In this document: in pieces, positions 1 to 9,257 of the stretch | Layout of the letters: every line of letters starts with the position of its first letter | Numbering within the stretch: the stretch's first letter is position 1 | NCBI GenBank assembly: GCA_016840825.1 | Contig: JAEORN010000040.1 | Span: 1 to 22,812, forward strand | Reading direction: 5' to 3' | Source of the DNA: Candidatus Thorarchaeota archaeon | GTDB taxonomy: Archaea > Asgardarchaeota > Thorarchaeia > Thorarchaeales > Thorarchaeaceae | Length of the DNA: 22,812 nucleotides | Notes under the pieces: generated by a model | Seen by the model: the letters and a program-made list of their open reading frames with translations, nothing else | Database searches by the model: none | What the model was told of the DNA's origin: nothing | Translations under genes and position numbers: made by a program

Positions 1-557
1 GTGGAAAGCAAATTGGCTCTTCAGCGATGCCCCACAAGAGAAATCCAGTAACATGTGAGAAGATTTCAGGTTTGGCTAGATATATCCGTAGCCTTGCAGC
101 TCCCGCACTAGAGAATGTCATTAGCTGGGAAGAGAGAGATATTACACATTCTTCCACAGAACGATTTGTGATACCACAAGCCTTCATTCTAACAGACTAT
201 ATTGTTCGAGAGATGACGCGAGTAATTGAGGGACTTGAGATTGATTCTGAAGCAGTTGAGAGAAATCTTGTTGGATCAAACGAGTCCACGCTCAGCGAGT
301 ACATTCTGACTCAACTTACCAAAGCTGGAATGGAAAGGCCTAAAGCACATGAGATTCTTCGAAAACTGAATATCCAAGCAAGAGATCAAAACACATCACT
401 ATCAGAGATTGTAAGAGCAGATGAGAAAACAGCGGCGATATTCGCAAATGCCAATGTGGATGTTATGGGTTATTTTGAGTCCATCAAAGAAACCTCTAGA
501 AAAATCGTGAGTGCCGTAATTCGAAAGTATAAAGAGACCATCGGTACGTCTAAATGA
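1..557 (+). CDS. purB: Adenylosuccinate lyase, C-terminal part (5' end outside window)
   Basis: The reading frame is open from base 3 and begins inside the family's signature loop, GKQIGSSAMPHKRNP, which carries the catalytic serine region of the fumarase/aspartase superfamily. Adenylosuccinate lyase removes fumarate from SAICAR and from adenylosuccinate in purine synthesis, as a cytosolic homotetramer. About 185 residues are visible, covering the signature loop and the helical C-terminal domain, which is roughly the last 40 percent of a normal ~450-residue enzyme. The ATG at base 27 is the Met inside the signature and is not a start. The next gene begins about 20-30 bases downstream on the same strand, so the two may be co-transcribed. 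Argininosuccinate lyase shares the superfamily signature, but the SSAMPHKRNP form is typical of PurB. Confidence 0.93.
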   Translation, partial: GKQIGSSAMPHKRNPVTCEKISGLARYIRSLAAPALENVISWEERDITHSSTERFVIPQAFILTDYIVREMTRVIEGLEIDSEAVERNLVGSNESTLSEYILTQLTKAGMERPKAHEILRKLNIQARDQNTSLSEIVRADEKTAAIFANANVDVMGYFESIKETSRKIVSAVIRKYKETIGTSK

Positions 558-576
558 ACTCGCACAAGACTGGAGT

Positions 577-1365
577 GTGACAGAAATGAAGAAACTTCTT
601 GTAACTCTCACAGTGTCCGAAGGAAAGAGACTAATCGCGAAAGGATTGCTTGCACTTGATGAAGTTCAAACAGCACTCAGGGAGGGATATCTCTGTATAA
701 CCTTAGGAACAACTTCATCATACTTGGTAGAGGAGATACTGGGGGAGTATGATAAGACCAAACATATGGCAGGTCTAACAGTAAGAGAAGGCATGTCAGT
801 TCTATCTAAAGAACTTCGAGCCTTTGATGCCATCTTCTATAAAGGCGAGTATCTGGATGGAAAGAAGGTCATTGATGTTGTCGATGAACTCGGACCTAAT
901 GATGTCATCATAAAAAGTGCGAATGCATTAGATTCAGATATGGTACCTCTTGTTCTGCTTGCTAGTGAAACAGGAGGTACTGTAGGTTCGTTCATTGGGG
1001 CGGCATCCTCAAAGAACATTACCGTAATTATGCCAGTGGGACTTGAGAAATGTATCCCTGTAGCTCATGGGGAAATTGTTGGACGCTTTGGCAAAGACGA
1101 CTGGGATTATAGCATTGGGATGCCCGTAGGCATAATTGCTGTACCAGAAGGAATTCCATTCACAGAGATGGAAGCGTTAGAGGTCCTCTTTGGTGTGGAG
1201 GCTGTTCCCATAGCTGCAGGGGGCGTCAATGGTGCTGAAGGAGCCATCACACTTTTCATCGAGGGTGATGATGAGGACATCATCGAAGTGTATGAATTCT
1301 TAAAAGGTATCAAAGGAGAACCACCCTTTCCTGAGATAAGAAACATTGTCAATGACTATTGGTAA
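577..1365 (+). CDS. Conserved-looking protein of unknown function, 262 aa
   Basis: I do not recognise the family. The protein is soluble, with no signal peptide or membrane segment. It is rich in Gly-Thr/Ser loops: TLGTTSSY near residue 44, SETGGTVGSFIGAAS near 130-145, and AAGGVNGAEGAIT near 213-225. Alternating hydrophobic strands and glycine loops suggest an alpha/beta nucleotide- or sugar-phosphate-type fold, but this is inference. The C-terminus is acidic (GDDEDIIE). Two starts are possible: GTG at 577, or ATG at 586. A ggag motif at 572-575 abuts the GTG but lies 10 bases before the ATG, which favours 586. The stop lies inside the ABC gene's longest open frame, and the next gene's SD follows at once, so this gene probably belongs to the same transcript as the transporter. 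Confidence 0.8.
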   Translation: MTEMKKLLVTLTVSEGKRLIAKGLLALDEVQTALREGYLCITLGTTSSYLVEEILGEYDKTKHMAGLTVREGMSVLSKELRAFDAIFYKGEYLDGKKVIDVVDELGPNDVIIKSANALDSDMVPLVLLASETGGTVGSFIGAASSKNITVIMPVGLEKCIPVAHGEIVGRFGKDDWDYSIGMPVGIIAVPEGIPFTEMEALEVLFGVEAVPIAAGGVNGAEGAITLFIEGDDEDIIEVYEFLKGIKGEPPFPEIRNIVNDYW

Positions 1366-1379
1366 GGAGTAGAACGCAA

Positions 1380-2147
1380 GTGATAGATGACCCAGTTATC
1401 CAAACAAAGGGACTTACAAAGATATTCGAGAAAGGCAAGAAACGAGAGGTCGTCGCGCTAAATACTGTAGATCTGGAAGTTGGACGTGGAGAAGTCTTCG
1501 GATTATTAGGACCAAATGGGGCTGGCAAGACCACGCTAATCCGAATCCTTGTCGGGTTGCTCACACCAACTGACGGGACGGCAATGGTGCTAGGAAAGGA
1601 TGTCACAAAGGAAACAAATTATGTGAGGGAAAGAGTAGCACTACTCCCCCAAGAAGCGGGAATCTATGAGAGACTGACTGCCCGTGAAAATCTAATCTAT
1701 TATGGAGGATTCTATGGAATACCAGAGGATGTGCTACAAAAGAGAGCAGACAGATTACTGGATCTCGTTGGACTCAGGGAGAAGGAGGATTTCCAGGTCA
1801 AAGGATTCAGCGGTGGAATGAAACGAAAGGTCCTCGTCGCCCGCGCATTGATAATAGAGCCGCAGATTGTATTCTTGGATGAACCAACGACTGGAATCGA
1901 CACTTTAGGTGCTCGAATCGTCCGGAACATGTTGAAGAAACTCAGTTCAGAGGAGAAGCGAACAATCATACTGACAACACATGACCTCAATGAGGTTTCG
2001 GAACTTTGTGACAGGGTGGGAATATTAAATAATGGAAAGCTAGCGGCTATTGGAAAACCTCAACATCTTGAAGAGAAATTCAAAGCAGCTAACTTGGAAG
2101 ATGTATTTACTGGCCTCGTAACTGGGGAAGGAGTCTATGGAGAGTGA
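1380..2147 (+). CDS. ABC transporter ATP-binding protein
   Basis: This is a single nucleotide-binding domain of about 255 residues. In order it shows Walker A GPNGAGKTT, a Q-loop (LLPQEAG), the ABC signature in the form FSGGMKRK, Walker B IVFLDEPTTGID and the H-loop TTHD. It hydrolyses ATP to drive the membrane partner encoded next. The subfamily resembles NatA/CcmA/DrrA-type exporters. The open frame extends upstream to a TTG at 1359, but a clear SD (taaggagt, 1363-1370) sits 9-10 bases before the GTG at 1380, so GTG 1380 is chosen. The stop is followed four bases later by the permease ATG at 2152, a typical two-gene exporter operon. The substrate cannot be told. Confidence 0.93.
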   Translation: MIDDPVIQTKGLTKIFEKGKKREVVALNTVDLEVGRGEVFGLLGPNGAGKTTLIRILVGLLTPTDGTAMVLGKDVTKETNYVRERVALLPQEAGIYERLTARENLIYYGGFYGIPEDVLQKRADRLLDLVGLREKEDFQVKGFSGGMKRKVLVARALIIEPQIVFLDEPTTGIDTLGARIVRNMLKKLSSEEKRTIILTTHDLNEVSELCDRVGILNNGKLAAIGKPQHLEEKFKAANLEDVFTGLVTGEGVYGE

Positions 2148-2151
2148 ATGA

Positions 2152-3354
2152 ATGAATTTGCCCAAATTAAGTGCAAAGACCTATTGGATGCTTAAAAAGG
2201 AGATCAAGGAAGTACTCCGTTCAAGATGGCTTTTGATAGGCTTTATGATTAGCCCGCTATTTGCATGGGTGTTTGAAGGATTCTTCCTATCTTTCATTGT
2301 GACCCAATCCGTAGAGGAACCTGAACTAGTTTACTTTACAAATGATGACACAGGGGCATGGGGCGCAAACCTCATGCGAAACATTACTGGTGTTAAGGAA
2401 TCCCTGAAAATTAGCGAATTGATCGAGGTTACGAAGCAAGAAGGAGAAGCATTAGTTCAGAATAAATCGGTAACAGTATGGTTGTATATACGTGGTAATT
2501 TCTCAGAAGAATTGCAGGATACAACGGAATCCACCCTATTGATATGGGTTAATTCTGCAAGTATTAGAGCGTCATCAACTGCAAGCTACATCAGAGAGTA
2601 TGCCTATCTTGTTATCAATGAGGAGATTATAATTAGAGATCTGAGTATTAAGACTGAAACAATCTCACCAGAAGCGACCTTTGGGCATCAGCTGGCTATA
2701 TTCTTAGTCATGATTACTTCTGTGCTCGCTCCGGCCCCATATGTGAGTAAGTCATTCGCTGGAGAACGAGAAAGGAATACACTAGAAGCACTTCTCGTGG
2801 TTCCAATGAGTAGGCTAAAGATACTGGCATCAAAGGTATTTGCGGGTATTCTCTTGACAATGCTATATTCGATATTCACAGTAGTGGGAATCCTATTCTA
2901 TAATTGGTGGATCACCTTTAGAGCATCTGCCTTACCCGATTTCTTTGCAGCCTACTACATCAGCCTGTACACGATAAATATCACTACCATCCCGTTAATA
3001 TTCTTCTGTCAGTTTCTTGTACTACTCTGTGCAATAGGAATTGGAATCACTATCTCAACTCTAGCCAAGGATCAAGCCAGCTCTGAATCCATCAATAATC
3101 TTATGTTATTGGTGCCGACCTTTGTTGTTGGTATACTTGGTTTCACGGGAAGCATCACACAATATGGAGGTCTCTTTGGATTCTTCGTTCTCGCAATACC
3201 GTTTAGTCATGCAATCATTATTCTGAATGGAGTTCTCTCAGGAGTCGCTTCGTTCTTTAGCATATTGGGGAACATTCTGTATCTAGTGACCTTTACAATA
3301 GTATTCCTTGTGATAGGTGCCAAGCTCTTTGAAAGAGAGGCAATCATCTCATAA
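2152..3354 (+). CDS. ABC-2 type transporter permease
   Basis: This is a 400-residue membrane protein. A first membrane segment lies at about 28-50, after a basic cytosolic start. A hydrophilic extracytoplasmic domain of roughly 130 residues follows, and then about five more hydrophobic segments from residue 180 to the C-terminus. The motif GERERNTLEALLVVPMSR just after the second membrane segment is typical of the ABC-2 (NatB/YhgE-like) permease family. The protein would form the export channel with the ATPase encoded four bases upstream. An SD (ggag, 2139-2142) lies inside the end of the ATPase gene, so translation is probably coupled. Exported substrates of this family include drugs, lipids, sodium and polysaccharides, and nothing here discriminates among them. 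Confidence 0.9.
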   Translation: MNLPKLSAKTYWMLKKEIKEVLRSRWLLIGFMISPLFAWVFEGFFLSFIVTQSVEEPELVYFTNDDTGAWGANLMRNITGVKESLKISELIEVTKQEGEALVQNKSVTVWLYIRGNFSEELQDTTESTLLIWVNSASIRASSTASYIREYAYLVINEEIIIRDLSIKTETISPEATFGHQLAIFLVMITSVLAPAPYVSKSFAGERERNTLEALLVVPMSRLKILASKVFAGILLTMLYSIFTVVGILFYNWWITFRASALPDFFAAYYISLYTINITTIPLIFFCQFLVLLCAIGIGITISTLAKDQASSESINNLMLLVPTFVVGILGFTGSITQYGGLFGFFVLAIPFSHAIIILNGVLSGVASFFSILGNILYLVTFTIVFLVIGAKLFEREAIIS

Positions 3355-3357
3355 TGC

Positions 3358-3384
3358 AAAATGGCTCAATAAATGGGCCATTTT
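3358..3384. terminator. Possible bidirectional hairpin terminator
   Basis: An 8-bp perfect inverted repeat (aaaatggc, 3358-3365, with gccatttt, 3377-3384) has an 11-base loop. It sits between the convergent permease and amidohydrolase genes, and its A/T ends give a short T-run on either strand. It overlaps the last codons of the minus-strand gene, so part of the symmetry may be chance. Confidence 0.3.
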
Positions 3385-4763
3385 GGCTCTATCTTGACAC
3401 CTGAACGTTCCAGCAGTTTCTGACTATGCTTGAGAGCCTTTAATCGAACTCCTTCCTCGTCAAGTGTTAGGAGCTTCTTATTACGCATGAGGATGCGTCC
3501 GTTCACGATGGTAGTATCAACATAGTGTCCACTTCCTGCGTAGACAATATTAGAAACTGGATTTGTATTCGGGGTAAGTCCAATAGAAGACATATCTATG
3601 ATGATAATATCAGCCTTTTTTCCGACCTCAAGAGATCCAAGCTCGTGCTGAAGACCCAATGCTTTAGCGCCGCCAATGGTTGCCATCTCAATCACCTGTT
3701 CTGCACTGACCGCAAGAGGGTCGTTCACAATCGATTTGTGAACAAGTGCTGCCTGACGCATCTCACGAATCATATCGTAGGTGTTGTTGCTTGGACCTCC
3801 ATCACAACCCAATGAAACGGGCACTTTCTTTTCCAACATCAGTGGGATTTTGGCAAAACCTGATGCAAGCTTTGCATTACTTGAGGGGCAATGAGAGATA
3901 TTGCTCTGCGATTCTGCAAGTACAGGTAGTTCCTCATCCTCAAAATGAATTCCATGTGCAAATACCATATCGGCACCTAGAAGACCCATGTCCTTTGCGA
4001 AACTCGTGAGATTGGCATACCCGTTATCCTTTACATATCGCACATCATCAACCACCTCACCAAGATGCATGGTCATACCTGTCATTTTCTCCCGTGTTAG
4101 CTTGACTACTTCCTTGAAGAGATCATGGCTAACACCACCGAGAGACCGTAATCCATACCAAACATGTACTCGTCCATCTGCTTCACAATGCCACTTCTTG
4201 TACATCTCATCGGTTTCTTTCAAGCACGCATCTGCAGTCTCAACCATTCCCGGATACATAATATCGGGGTTATCAGCATACCCTGTAGAATCCATCACTA
4301 TCTTTGAAAGGGCAGCGCGCATCCCGACATCTTTGACACTCTCAGCGATTTGATCGAATCCATACCGAGTATGTATCATACATTCAATGAAAGATGTGGT
4401 TCCAGTTCGAATCATCTCAGCCATACAAAGCTCAGCAGAAACCTTACCATCAGTCCCTTGAAAATTCCCTTGGAGAACCCAAACATAGTCCTTCAACCAG
4501 TTCACAAGAGATACATCATCAGCACATCCTCGAATCAGAGCCTGAGCGAGATGTACATGTGTATCAATGAGACCTGGCATCACAATACCTTGACGGGCAT
4601 CTATGATTTCATCTGCTTTGTGCTTCGATAGATCATCAGTCTTTCCTATGGCAGCTATCTTGTCTTGCTCTATGAGCACTGCACCATCGTTGATAATCTG
4701 ACGCTGGGGATTAAGAGTCAAAACATATCCATGTTTTATTAGAATGCTATCGATAGAAGACAA
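3366..4763 (-). CDS. Amidohydrolase, MTA/SAH- or 5'-deoxyadenosine-deaminase-like
   Basis: A 465-residue metal-dependent deaminase of the amidohydrolase superfamily, close in layout to MtaD/DadD and chlorohydrolase (AtzA/TrzN-like) proteins. Visible ligands are the H-x-H pair at 69/71 (DTHVHL), H233 with E235 (MHLGE), H270 (AHGIHF), and the catalytic Asp at 321 (LGCDGGPSNN). The family deaminates 5'-methylthioadenosine, S-adenosylhomocysteine, 5'-deoxyadenosine, guanine or triazines, so the exact substrate is open. In a radical-SAM-rich archaeon, 5'-deoxyadenosine salvage is a reasonable guess. The start is TTG at 4763, supported by a ggagg seven bases upstream and by homology beginning at once (IKHGYVLTL). 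It lies 58 bases downstream of the histidine kinase gene on the same strand. Confidence 0.88.
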   Translation of the reverse strand: MSSIDSILIKHGYVLTLNPQRQIINDGAVLIEQDKIAAIGKTDDLSKHKADEIIDARQGIVMPGLIDTHVHLAQALIRGCADDVSLVNWLKDYVWVLQGNFQGTDGKVSAELCMAEMIRTGTTSFIECMIHTRYGFDQIAESVKDVGMRAALSKIVMDSTGYADNPDIMYPGMVETADACLKETDEMYKKWHCEADGRVHVWYGLRSLGGVSHDLFKEVVKLTREKMTGMTMHLGEVVDDVRYVKDNGYANLTSFAKDMGLLGADMVFAHGIHFEDEELPVLAESQSNISHCPSSNAKLASGFAKIPLMLEKKVPVSLGCDGGPSNNTYDMIREMRQAALVHKSIVNDPLAVSAEQVIEMATIGGAKALGLQHELGSLEVGKKADIIIIDMSSIGLTPNTNPVSNIVYAGSGHYVDTTIVNGRILMRNKKLLTLDEEGVRLKALKHSQKLLERSGVKIEPKWPIY

Positions 4764-4821
4764 GGTAGAACCTCCAGTACTAGATTCTAAAATACACGTA
4801 CGTCATAATGGTTTTGGTAGG

Positions 4822-6618
4822 CTAGTCCATCACGTCAAAAGTGATGGTGACTTCAAGTCCCTTCTCGGGTTCGCCATGCACGCGATCACTAACAGATAGA
4901 TGGGCTTCGTACTTGGAGGCAAGTCGTCGTACGAGATGGATACCTACGCCACTTGATCGTCGAGTTGGATCAAAAAGTCGTGTCTTTTGTTTATGGTCAA
5001 GTCCTGGGCCATTATCAGCAAATCTCAAAGTAAAGTAATTGGGACCTCTCTTCCCTGAGATCCACAGATGCTTATCAGGTGAGGGATTATGTTTTACTGA
5101 GTTCTCCATCAGGTTCCAAAAGAGGTGACCCAGGGCGGCATTTGCCCGTACGATGACCTCATCAGGAATACCCTCAACCTCTGGGGTAATGCCATACTGA
5201 CTTGAGAACAATCGAATTTGAGTCCTAAGAACATATGCGAGATCGGTTTGCATTAGAGGCTCATTCTTTGATTCTTCTGCCCTTCTTATATTACTAATAA
5301 GCTCAATGCATCGACTTGCTCCGTCAATGACATATCTTCGAGCGTTCTCAATTTCTGAAGGCTTGGAGTCTTTGTCTAGCAGATCTGCTCCTGCTAATAT
5401 GAGTTGGAGTTGATTACCTATATCATGTAGGAGTAGGTCGAGTAGGAATCGTGCTTCAGCTTCAGCTCTTTTCAGATCGGAAACATCTGTAAAGACGGCA
5501 AAACTCCCTTGATAATTCTCTTGGGCATCCAACCATGGCGACGCGTGTACTATCGTTGGTACCAGCTCACCTGATTTGTGAAGGAGATTCACCTCATAGT
5601 GCTCATGATATCCTTCTTTTCGTTTCTTGACTTTTTCCTCAATGTCCTTATGCGTCCAACCATGAACCCATAGAGTGATGGGTTGCCCAATTAGGTCATC
5701 AGGTGTTTCATATCCCAACATATCACATAATGCTTGGTTTGCTAGCCTACAGATTCCCTTCTCATCATCAACACATAGACCAGAGTCCATTGTTTCAATT
5801 AGTGTACGATGTCGGTGCTCGGATTCCTCAAGTGCTGTCTGCTGCTTCAAATCATCAGTAATATCTAGAACTTGGGCTACTGTCTTTACCGTCCCATCGC
5901 TACTGACCATAGTACTTGAACTGATTGTAATATGTCTGGGTGTTCCATCTTTATGCAATGCCTTAACATTATAGATTGGTGGAGCTTCTTCACCACGTTG
6001 GCGTTTAATATAATATTCAGCCACTAAACCAGCGGTACTAGGATCAAGCAATTCTCTGAAGTCCCTACCCAATAATTCTCCTCTTGTTCTTCCAACTATC
6101 TCACAAAGCATGTCATTTGCATACTCTATTGTATATTGATTATCAACAACCAGGATTCCTAGAAACTTTGAGTGCTCCAGAATGATTTGAAATAGACCTT
6201 CCTGATGAAGAAGTTTTTCCTCAACTGCATTTCGTCTAGTCATATCGGTTGAGAATACAACGAATCCAACTGGTTGTTTGTTGTGAGAAATAAGGTATGC
6301 AGAAGTTTCTGTAGAAACTTCAGCCCCGTCCTTTCTTATAACTCTTAATCCCATGGGAGTAGGCTCAACGCCTTCAGTTAGTCGTCTTAATCCCTCTGCG
6401 ACTGTTCTATATTGAGGAGGAGAAACTAGATTCTTGACATTAAGGTCCTCTGTAATATCATCTTTTGTCATTCCGAGAAGATCAAGTGCTTGGCGGTTCA
6501 TATATAGAATCCTAAGGTTGAGATCAACTTCAGATATTGCGATAGGAAGATTATCAGCAATAGCTCTGAAATGAGCTCGATCAAGAGTATCTAAGGGTGG
6601 AGTGGATTTATCGTTCAT
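4822..6618 (-). CDS. Multi-PAS sensor histidine kinase (cytosolic)
   Basis: A 598-residue protein with three PAS domains (about 15-130, 142-257 and 269-383), then a dimerisation/phospho-acceptor helix with the H-box LLHDIGNQLQ (His398). A HATPase_c domain follows, with N-box WNLMENSVKHN (501-511), G1 DNGPGLD (535-541) and G2 SSGVGIHLV (555-563). No membrane segment or signal peptide is seen, so it should sense an intracellular ligand, redox state or light. No receiver domain or response regulator gene is nearby, so it is an orphan kinase. The LLHDIGNQL form of the H-box is common in archaeal PAS kinases. The gene faces away from the ferredoxin-AOR operon across a 171-base divergent region, so a regulatory link to AOR 1 is possible but unproven. 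Confidence 0.93.
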   Translation of the reverse strand: MNDKSTPPLDTLDRAHFRAIADNLPIAISEVDLNLRILYMNRQALDLLGMTKDDITEDLNVKNLVSPPQYRTVAEGLRRLTEGVEPTPMGLRVIRKDGAEVSTETSAYLISHNKQPVGFVVFSTDMTRRNAVEEKLLHQEGLFQIILEHSKFLGILVVDNQYTIEYANDMLCEIVGRTRGELLGRDFRELLDPSTAGLVAEYYIKRQRGEEAPPIYNVKALHKDGTPRHITISSSTMVSSDGTVKTVAQVLDITDDLKQQTALEESEHRHRTLIETMDSGLCVDDEKGICRLANQALCDMLGYETPDDLIGQPITLWVHGWTHKDIEEKVKKRKEGYHEHYEVNLLHKSGELVPTIVHASPWLDAQENYQGSFAVFTDVSDLKRAEAEARFLLDLLLHDIGNQLQLILAGADLLDKDSKPSEIENARRYVIDGASRCIELISNIRRAEESKNEPLMQTDLAYVLRTQIRLFSSQYGITPEVEGIPDEVIVRANAALGHLFWNLMENSVKHNPSPDKHLWISGKRGPNYFTLRFADNGPGLDHKQKTRLFDPTRRSSGVGIHLVRRLASKYEAHLSVSDRVHGEPEKGLEVTITFDVMD

Positions 6619-6690
6619 TCCGATGCCAACAGCATAGTTCTTCCTACTTTCGTTTAGCCCCTACATCTTCATCAAAAGCACATGTTCATC

Positions 6691-6700
6691 CTATAATACT
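6691..6700 (-). promoter_or_regulatory. Candidate TATA box for the histidine kinase gene
   Basis: The minus strand reads agtattatag, an archaeal TATA-like box about 75 bases upstream of the kinase ATG. It lies in the 171-base divergent intergenic region. The call rests on base composition and position only. Confidence 0.25.
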
Positions 6701-6789
6701 TTAGTGCGATAAATCCTAGAGGGCAACAACTTAAAGTGTGACAAATACTCGTACTTTCGAACGAACAAATTACGCAAAGGGGTATTACA

Positions 6790-7272
6790 GTGGCACAAAT
6801 TCTCTCCATTGACCACGAGATCTGCACAGGATGCAGAAATTGTGAGTTAGCTTGCTCAGTTGCACATTACCAAGAATTCAACCCAGCTAGGTCCCGAATA
6901 AAGGTCATCAAGAACGAACACTCAAACCTGATAGCACCAATGGTATGTTTACAATGTGAGCTACCTCTCTGTCACGATGCGTGTCCTACAGGTGCAATCA
7001 CTGAGAACGAACATGGTGTGCTTTATGTCAACAAGGACGTATGTATTGGATGCATGACATGCGTTACTGCTTGCATCTATGGAGGAATAGCAATTGATCC
7101 AAAGACTCACAAAGCAAGCAAGTGTGATCTCTGTTGGGGAGATCCAGCGTGCTTGAAAGCATGCGAGTACGGTGCCATTAGCTACATCTCAACTACAGAT
7201 GGAATTAGAACAAGATTTGAAGGCACCAAGGCAAGTCGAATTGCGGCAGGTTTCATACGGGAGGGAGAATGA
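6790..7272 (+). CDS. Four-cluster ferredoxin, electron-transfer partner of AOR 1
   Basis: A 160-residue iron-sulfur protein with all sixteen expected cysteines in four groups: C12/15/18/22 (CTGCRNCELAC), C53/56/61/65, C85/88/91/95 (CIGCMTCVTAC) and C112/115/121/125. This is the HycB/DmsB-like layout with four [4Fe-4S] clusters. It should carry electrons between the tungsten enzyme encoded just downstream and the ferredoxin pool. There is no Tat signal, so it is cytosolic. The start is GTG at 6790, chosen because aaagggg (6776-6782) lies seven bases upstream and MAQILSIDHEICTGC gives the usual short N-terminus. The stop is followed within two bases by the AOR ATG, so the two are translationally coupled. 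Confidence 0.92.
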   Translation: MAQILSIDHEICTGCRNCELACSVAHYQEFNPARSRIKVIKNEHSNLIAPMVCLQCELPLCHDACPTGAITENEHGVLYVNKDVCIGCMTCVTACIYGGIAIDPKTHKASKCDLCWGDPACLKACEYGAISYISTTDGIRTRFEGTKASRIAAGFIREGE

Positions 7273-7273
7273 T

Positions 7274-9205
7274 ATGACATTTCCATACAAAGGCTATGCT
7301 GGATACTATCTAGATATTGACCTAACTAAAGGTAAGATTCACAAAAACGAGATGGAAAAAGAATGGGCACGTCTTTACCTCGGAGGCACAGGAGTTTCAG
7401 CACGAATCCTCTGGGAGCGGACCGGCCCGCAAACAGATCCACTTTCACCGGATAATGTCCTTATTGCAGGAACTGGCCCACTTACAGGAGTCATGTTCTC
7501 ACCCTCAGGCAGGATGATGTTTGCAGCGAAGGGACCTCTAACTGGTATTTGGGCTGAATCACATGTTGGTGGATTCTTCGGTCCAGAGATGAAGTATGCT
7601 GGATTTGACTTTGTGATATTTAATGGACGTTCTCCAAAACCTGTCTATCTATATCTGAATGATGGAGAAGCAGAATTACGGGACGCATCACATTTGTGGG
7701 GCAGGGAAACCAATGTGGCAGCTGACATGCTACGGGAGGAGCATAAGAATCCAGACTTGAAAGCTGCGGTAATTGGACCTGCAGGAGAGAATAAAGTACT
7801 CTACAGTGCAATCATAGTCGATTACTATCGAGCGGCTGGACGCGCTGGACTCGGAACTGTCATGGGTTCTAAGAACGTGAAAGGGATTGCAGCATGTGGG
7901 TCACTGGGACTAGAAGCGCATGACATGGATAAGTATCTTGAAGCAAACGAGATAGAGAAAGAACGAATGAGGGATCCTTTGTGGACAGATTCCCTGAGTT
8001 CGCTACGGAAGTACGGCACAACGGATTTGGTGGCCATCATCAATGAGATAGGACGACTTCCTACGAAGAATCATTGGACAGGATACTTTGATGATGCAGA
8101 CAAGATCGGTCCAGAGATTATAGCAGAGAAATACCGAATTGGTCAGGAAGCGTGTCACGGATGTTCGTTGGGCTGCAAATACATCATTAGAGTGAAGGGT
8201 GGAGATTATCCTACAGATCCAATCGGTGGGCCGGAGTATGAAACTATCATGGCCTTTGGTTCGAACTGCCTTAACAGTGATATCGAATCGGTCTTCTATC
8301 TTGGAAAGAGATGCGACCTTCTAGGATTGGACACTATCTCCTGTGGAAAGACCATTAGCTTTGCAATGGAACTCTTTGAGAAAGGGATCCTGACTACTAA
8401 GGATACGGATGGCTTGGACCTTTCATGGGGTAATGCAGAAGTCCAAGCAGAGCTCGTTGAGAAGATTGCCAAGAGAGAAGGAATTGGAAACTTACTGGCA
8501 AATGGGGTCAGGAAGGCTGCTGAACAGATCGGAGGAGATGCTTGGAAGTATGCCGTCCATGTGAAGGGTCTCGAAGCATCAGGTCAAGACCCGCGTGCAC
8601 ATCAAAGCATTGGACTCACTTATGCGACTAATGTCAGAGGGGCAGACCATCTCAGGAGTATATCCTGTATTGAAGAACTGGGATATCCAAAGATTGCAGG
8701 GGATCGGTTTGGTACCGATAAAGCAGAAGCAATTCTTGAGATCATGTCACCAACTCATAAGGGAGAGTTGGTCAAGGATATGGAGGACTTCTATGCAGTG
8801 GCTGATTCTGCAGTCATTTGCAAGTACGCGGTAATGTGGCCCCCAGTCTATTATTACGAAACCTTTGCGAATGTAATTGCACCTCTTACAGGGATGACTG
8901 AATGGGCGGACCTTAGATTCGTCAAGACTACAGCAGAAAGAATCAGTCACCTGCGACGAGCCTATAACCATCGTCTTGGTGTGACCAGGAAGGAAGAAAC
9001 ACTCCCTCCCCGATTATTATCTGACCCAATGCCAACGGGACCATCAAAGGGAGGACTCCCAGACTTGGACATCATGCTTGACGAGTACTATAGTTATCGT
9101 GGGTGCGATAGAGAAACAGGATTTCCTAGGAAAGACAAGCTTGAGAGCCTTGGCCTGAACTTTGTTGCAGATGACCTCGCAAAAAGGAAAATGCTTGCTA
9201 GCTAA
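7274..9205 (+). CDS. aor: Aldehyde:ferredoxin oxidoreductase, tungsten family (AOR 1)
   Basis: A 643-residue member of the tungstopterin aldehyde oxidoreductase family, which oxidises aldehydes to acids and reduces ferredoxin. N-terminal family motifs include YLGGTGVSARILW, GPLTGIWAESHVGGFFGPEM and the glycine-rich GRAGLGTVMGSKNVK. The [4Fe-4S] ligands are complete: C294, C297 and C301 (ACHGCSLGC) plus C516 (DSAVICKY). The conserved GQDPRAHQ and RGADH segments near 437-458 form part of the pterin/tungsten site. The frame is open from 7172, but the ATG at 7274 has an SD (gagggag, 7261-7267) and gives the normal N-terminus. Whether it is closest to AOR, FOR, GOR or WOR5-type enzymes cannot be fixed, so the aldehyde is unknown. 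It is one of two AOR genes in the window and the one with intact cluster ligands. Confidence 0.94.
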   Translation: MTFPYKGYAGYYLDIDLTKGKIHKNEMEKEWARLYLGGTGVSARILWERTGPQTDPLSPDNVLIAGTGPLTGVMFSPSGRMMFAAKGPLTGIWAESHVGGFFGPEMKYAGFDFVIFNGRSPKPVYLYLNDGEAELRDASHLWGRETNVAADMLREEHKNPDLKAAVIGPAGENKVLYSAIIVDYYRAAGRAGLGTVMGSKNVKGIAACGSLGLEAHDMDKYLEANEIEKERMRDPLWTDSLSSLRKYGTTDLVAIINEIGRLPTKNHWTGYFDDADKIGPEIIAEKYRIGQEACHGCSLGCKYIIRVKGGDYPTDPIGGPEYETIMAFGSNCLNSDIESVFYLGKRCDLLGLDTISCGKTISFAMELFEKGILTTKDTDGLDLSWGNAEVQAELVEKIAKREGIGNLLANGVRKAAEQIGGDAWKYAVHVKGLEASGQDPRAHQSIGLTYATNVRGADHLRSISCIEELGYPKIAGDRFGTDKAEAILEIMSPTHKGELVKDMEDFYAVADSAVICKYAVMWPPVYYYETFANVIAPLTGMTEWADLRFVKTTAERISHLRRAYNHRLGVTRKEETLPPRLLSDPMPTGPSKGGLPDLDIMLDEYYSYRGCDRETGFPRKDKLESLGLNFVADDLAKRKMLAS

Positions 9206-9257
9206 AAACCTTCAAAGCGAGGTAAGTCTTATCTCCTAGTACCAAGGAGTAGATATC

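Noticed and set aside
7172..7273. Extended N-terminus for AOR 1
   Set aside because: It would overlap the ferredoxin gene by 100 bases with non-family sequence. ATG 7274 has the SD and the normal AOR start.
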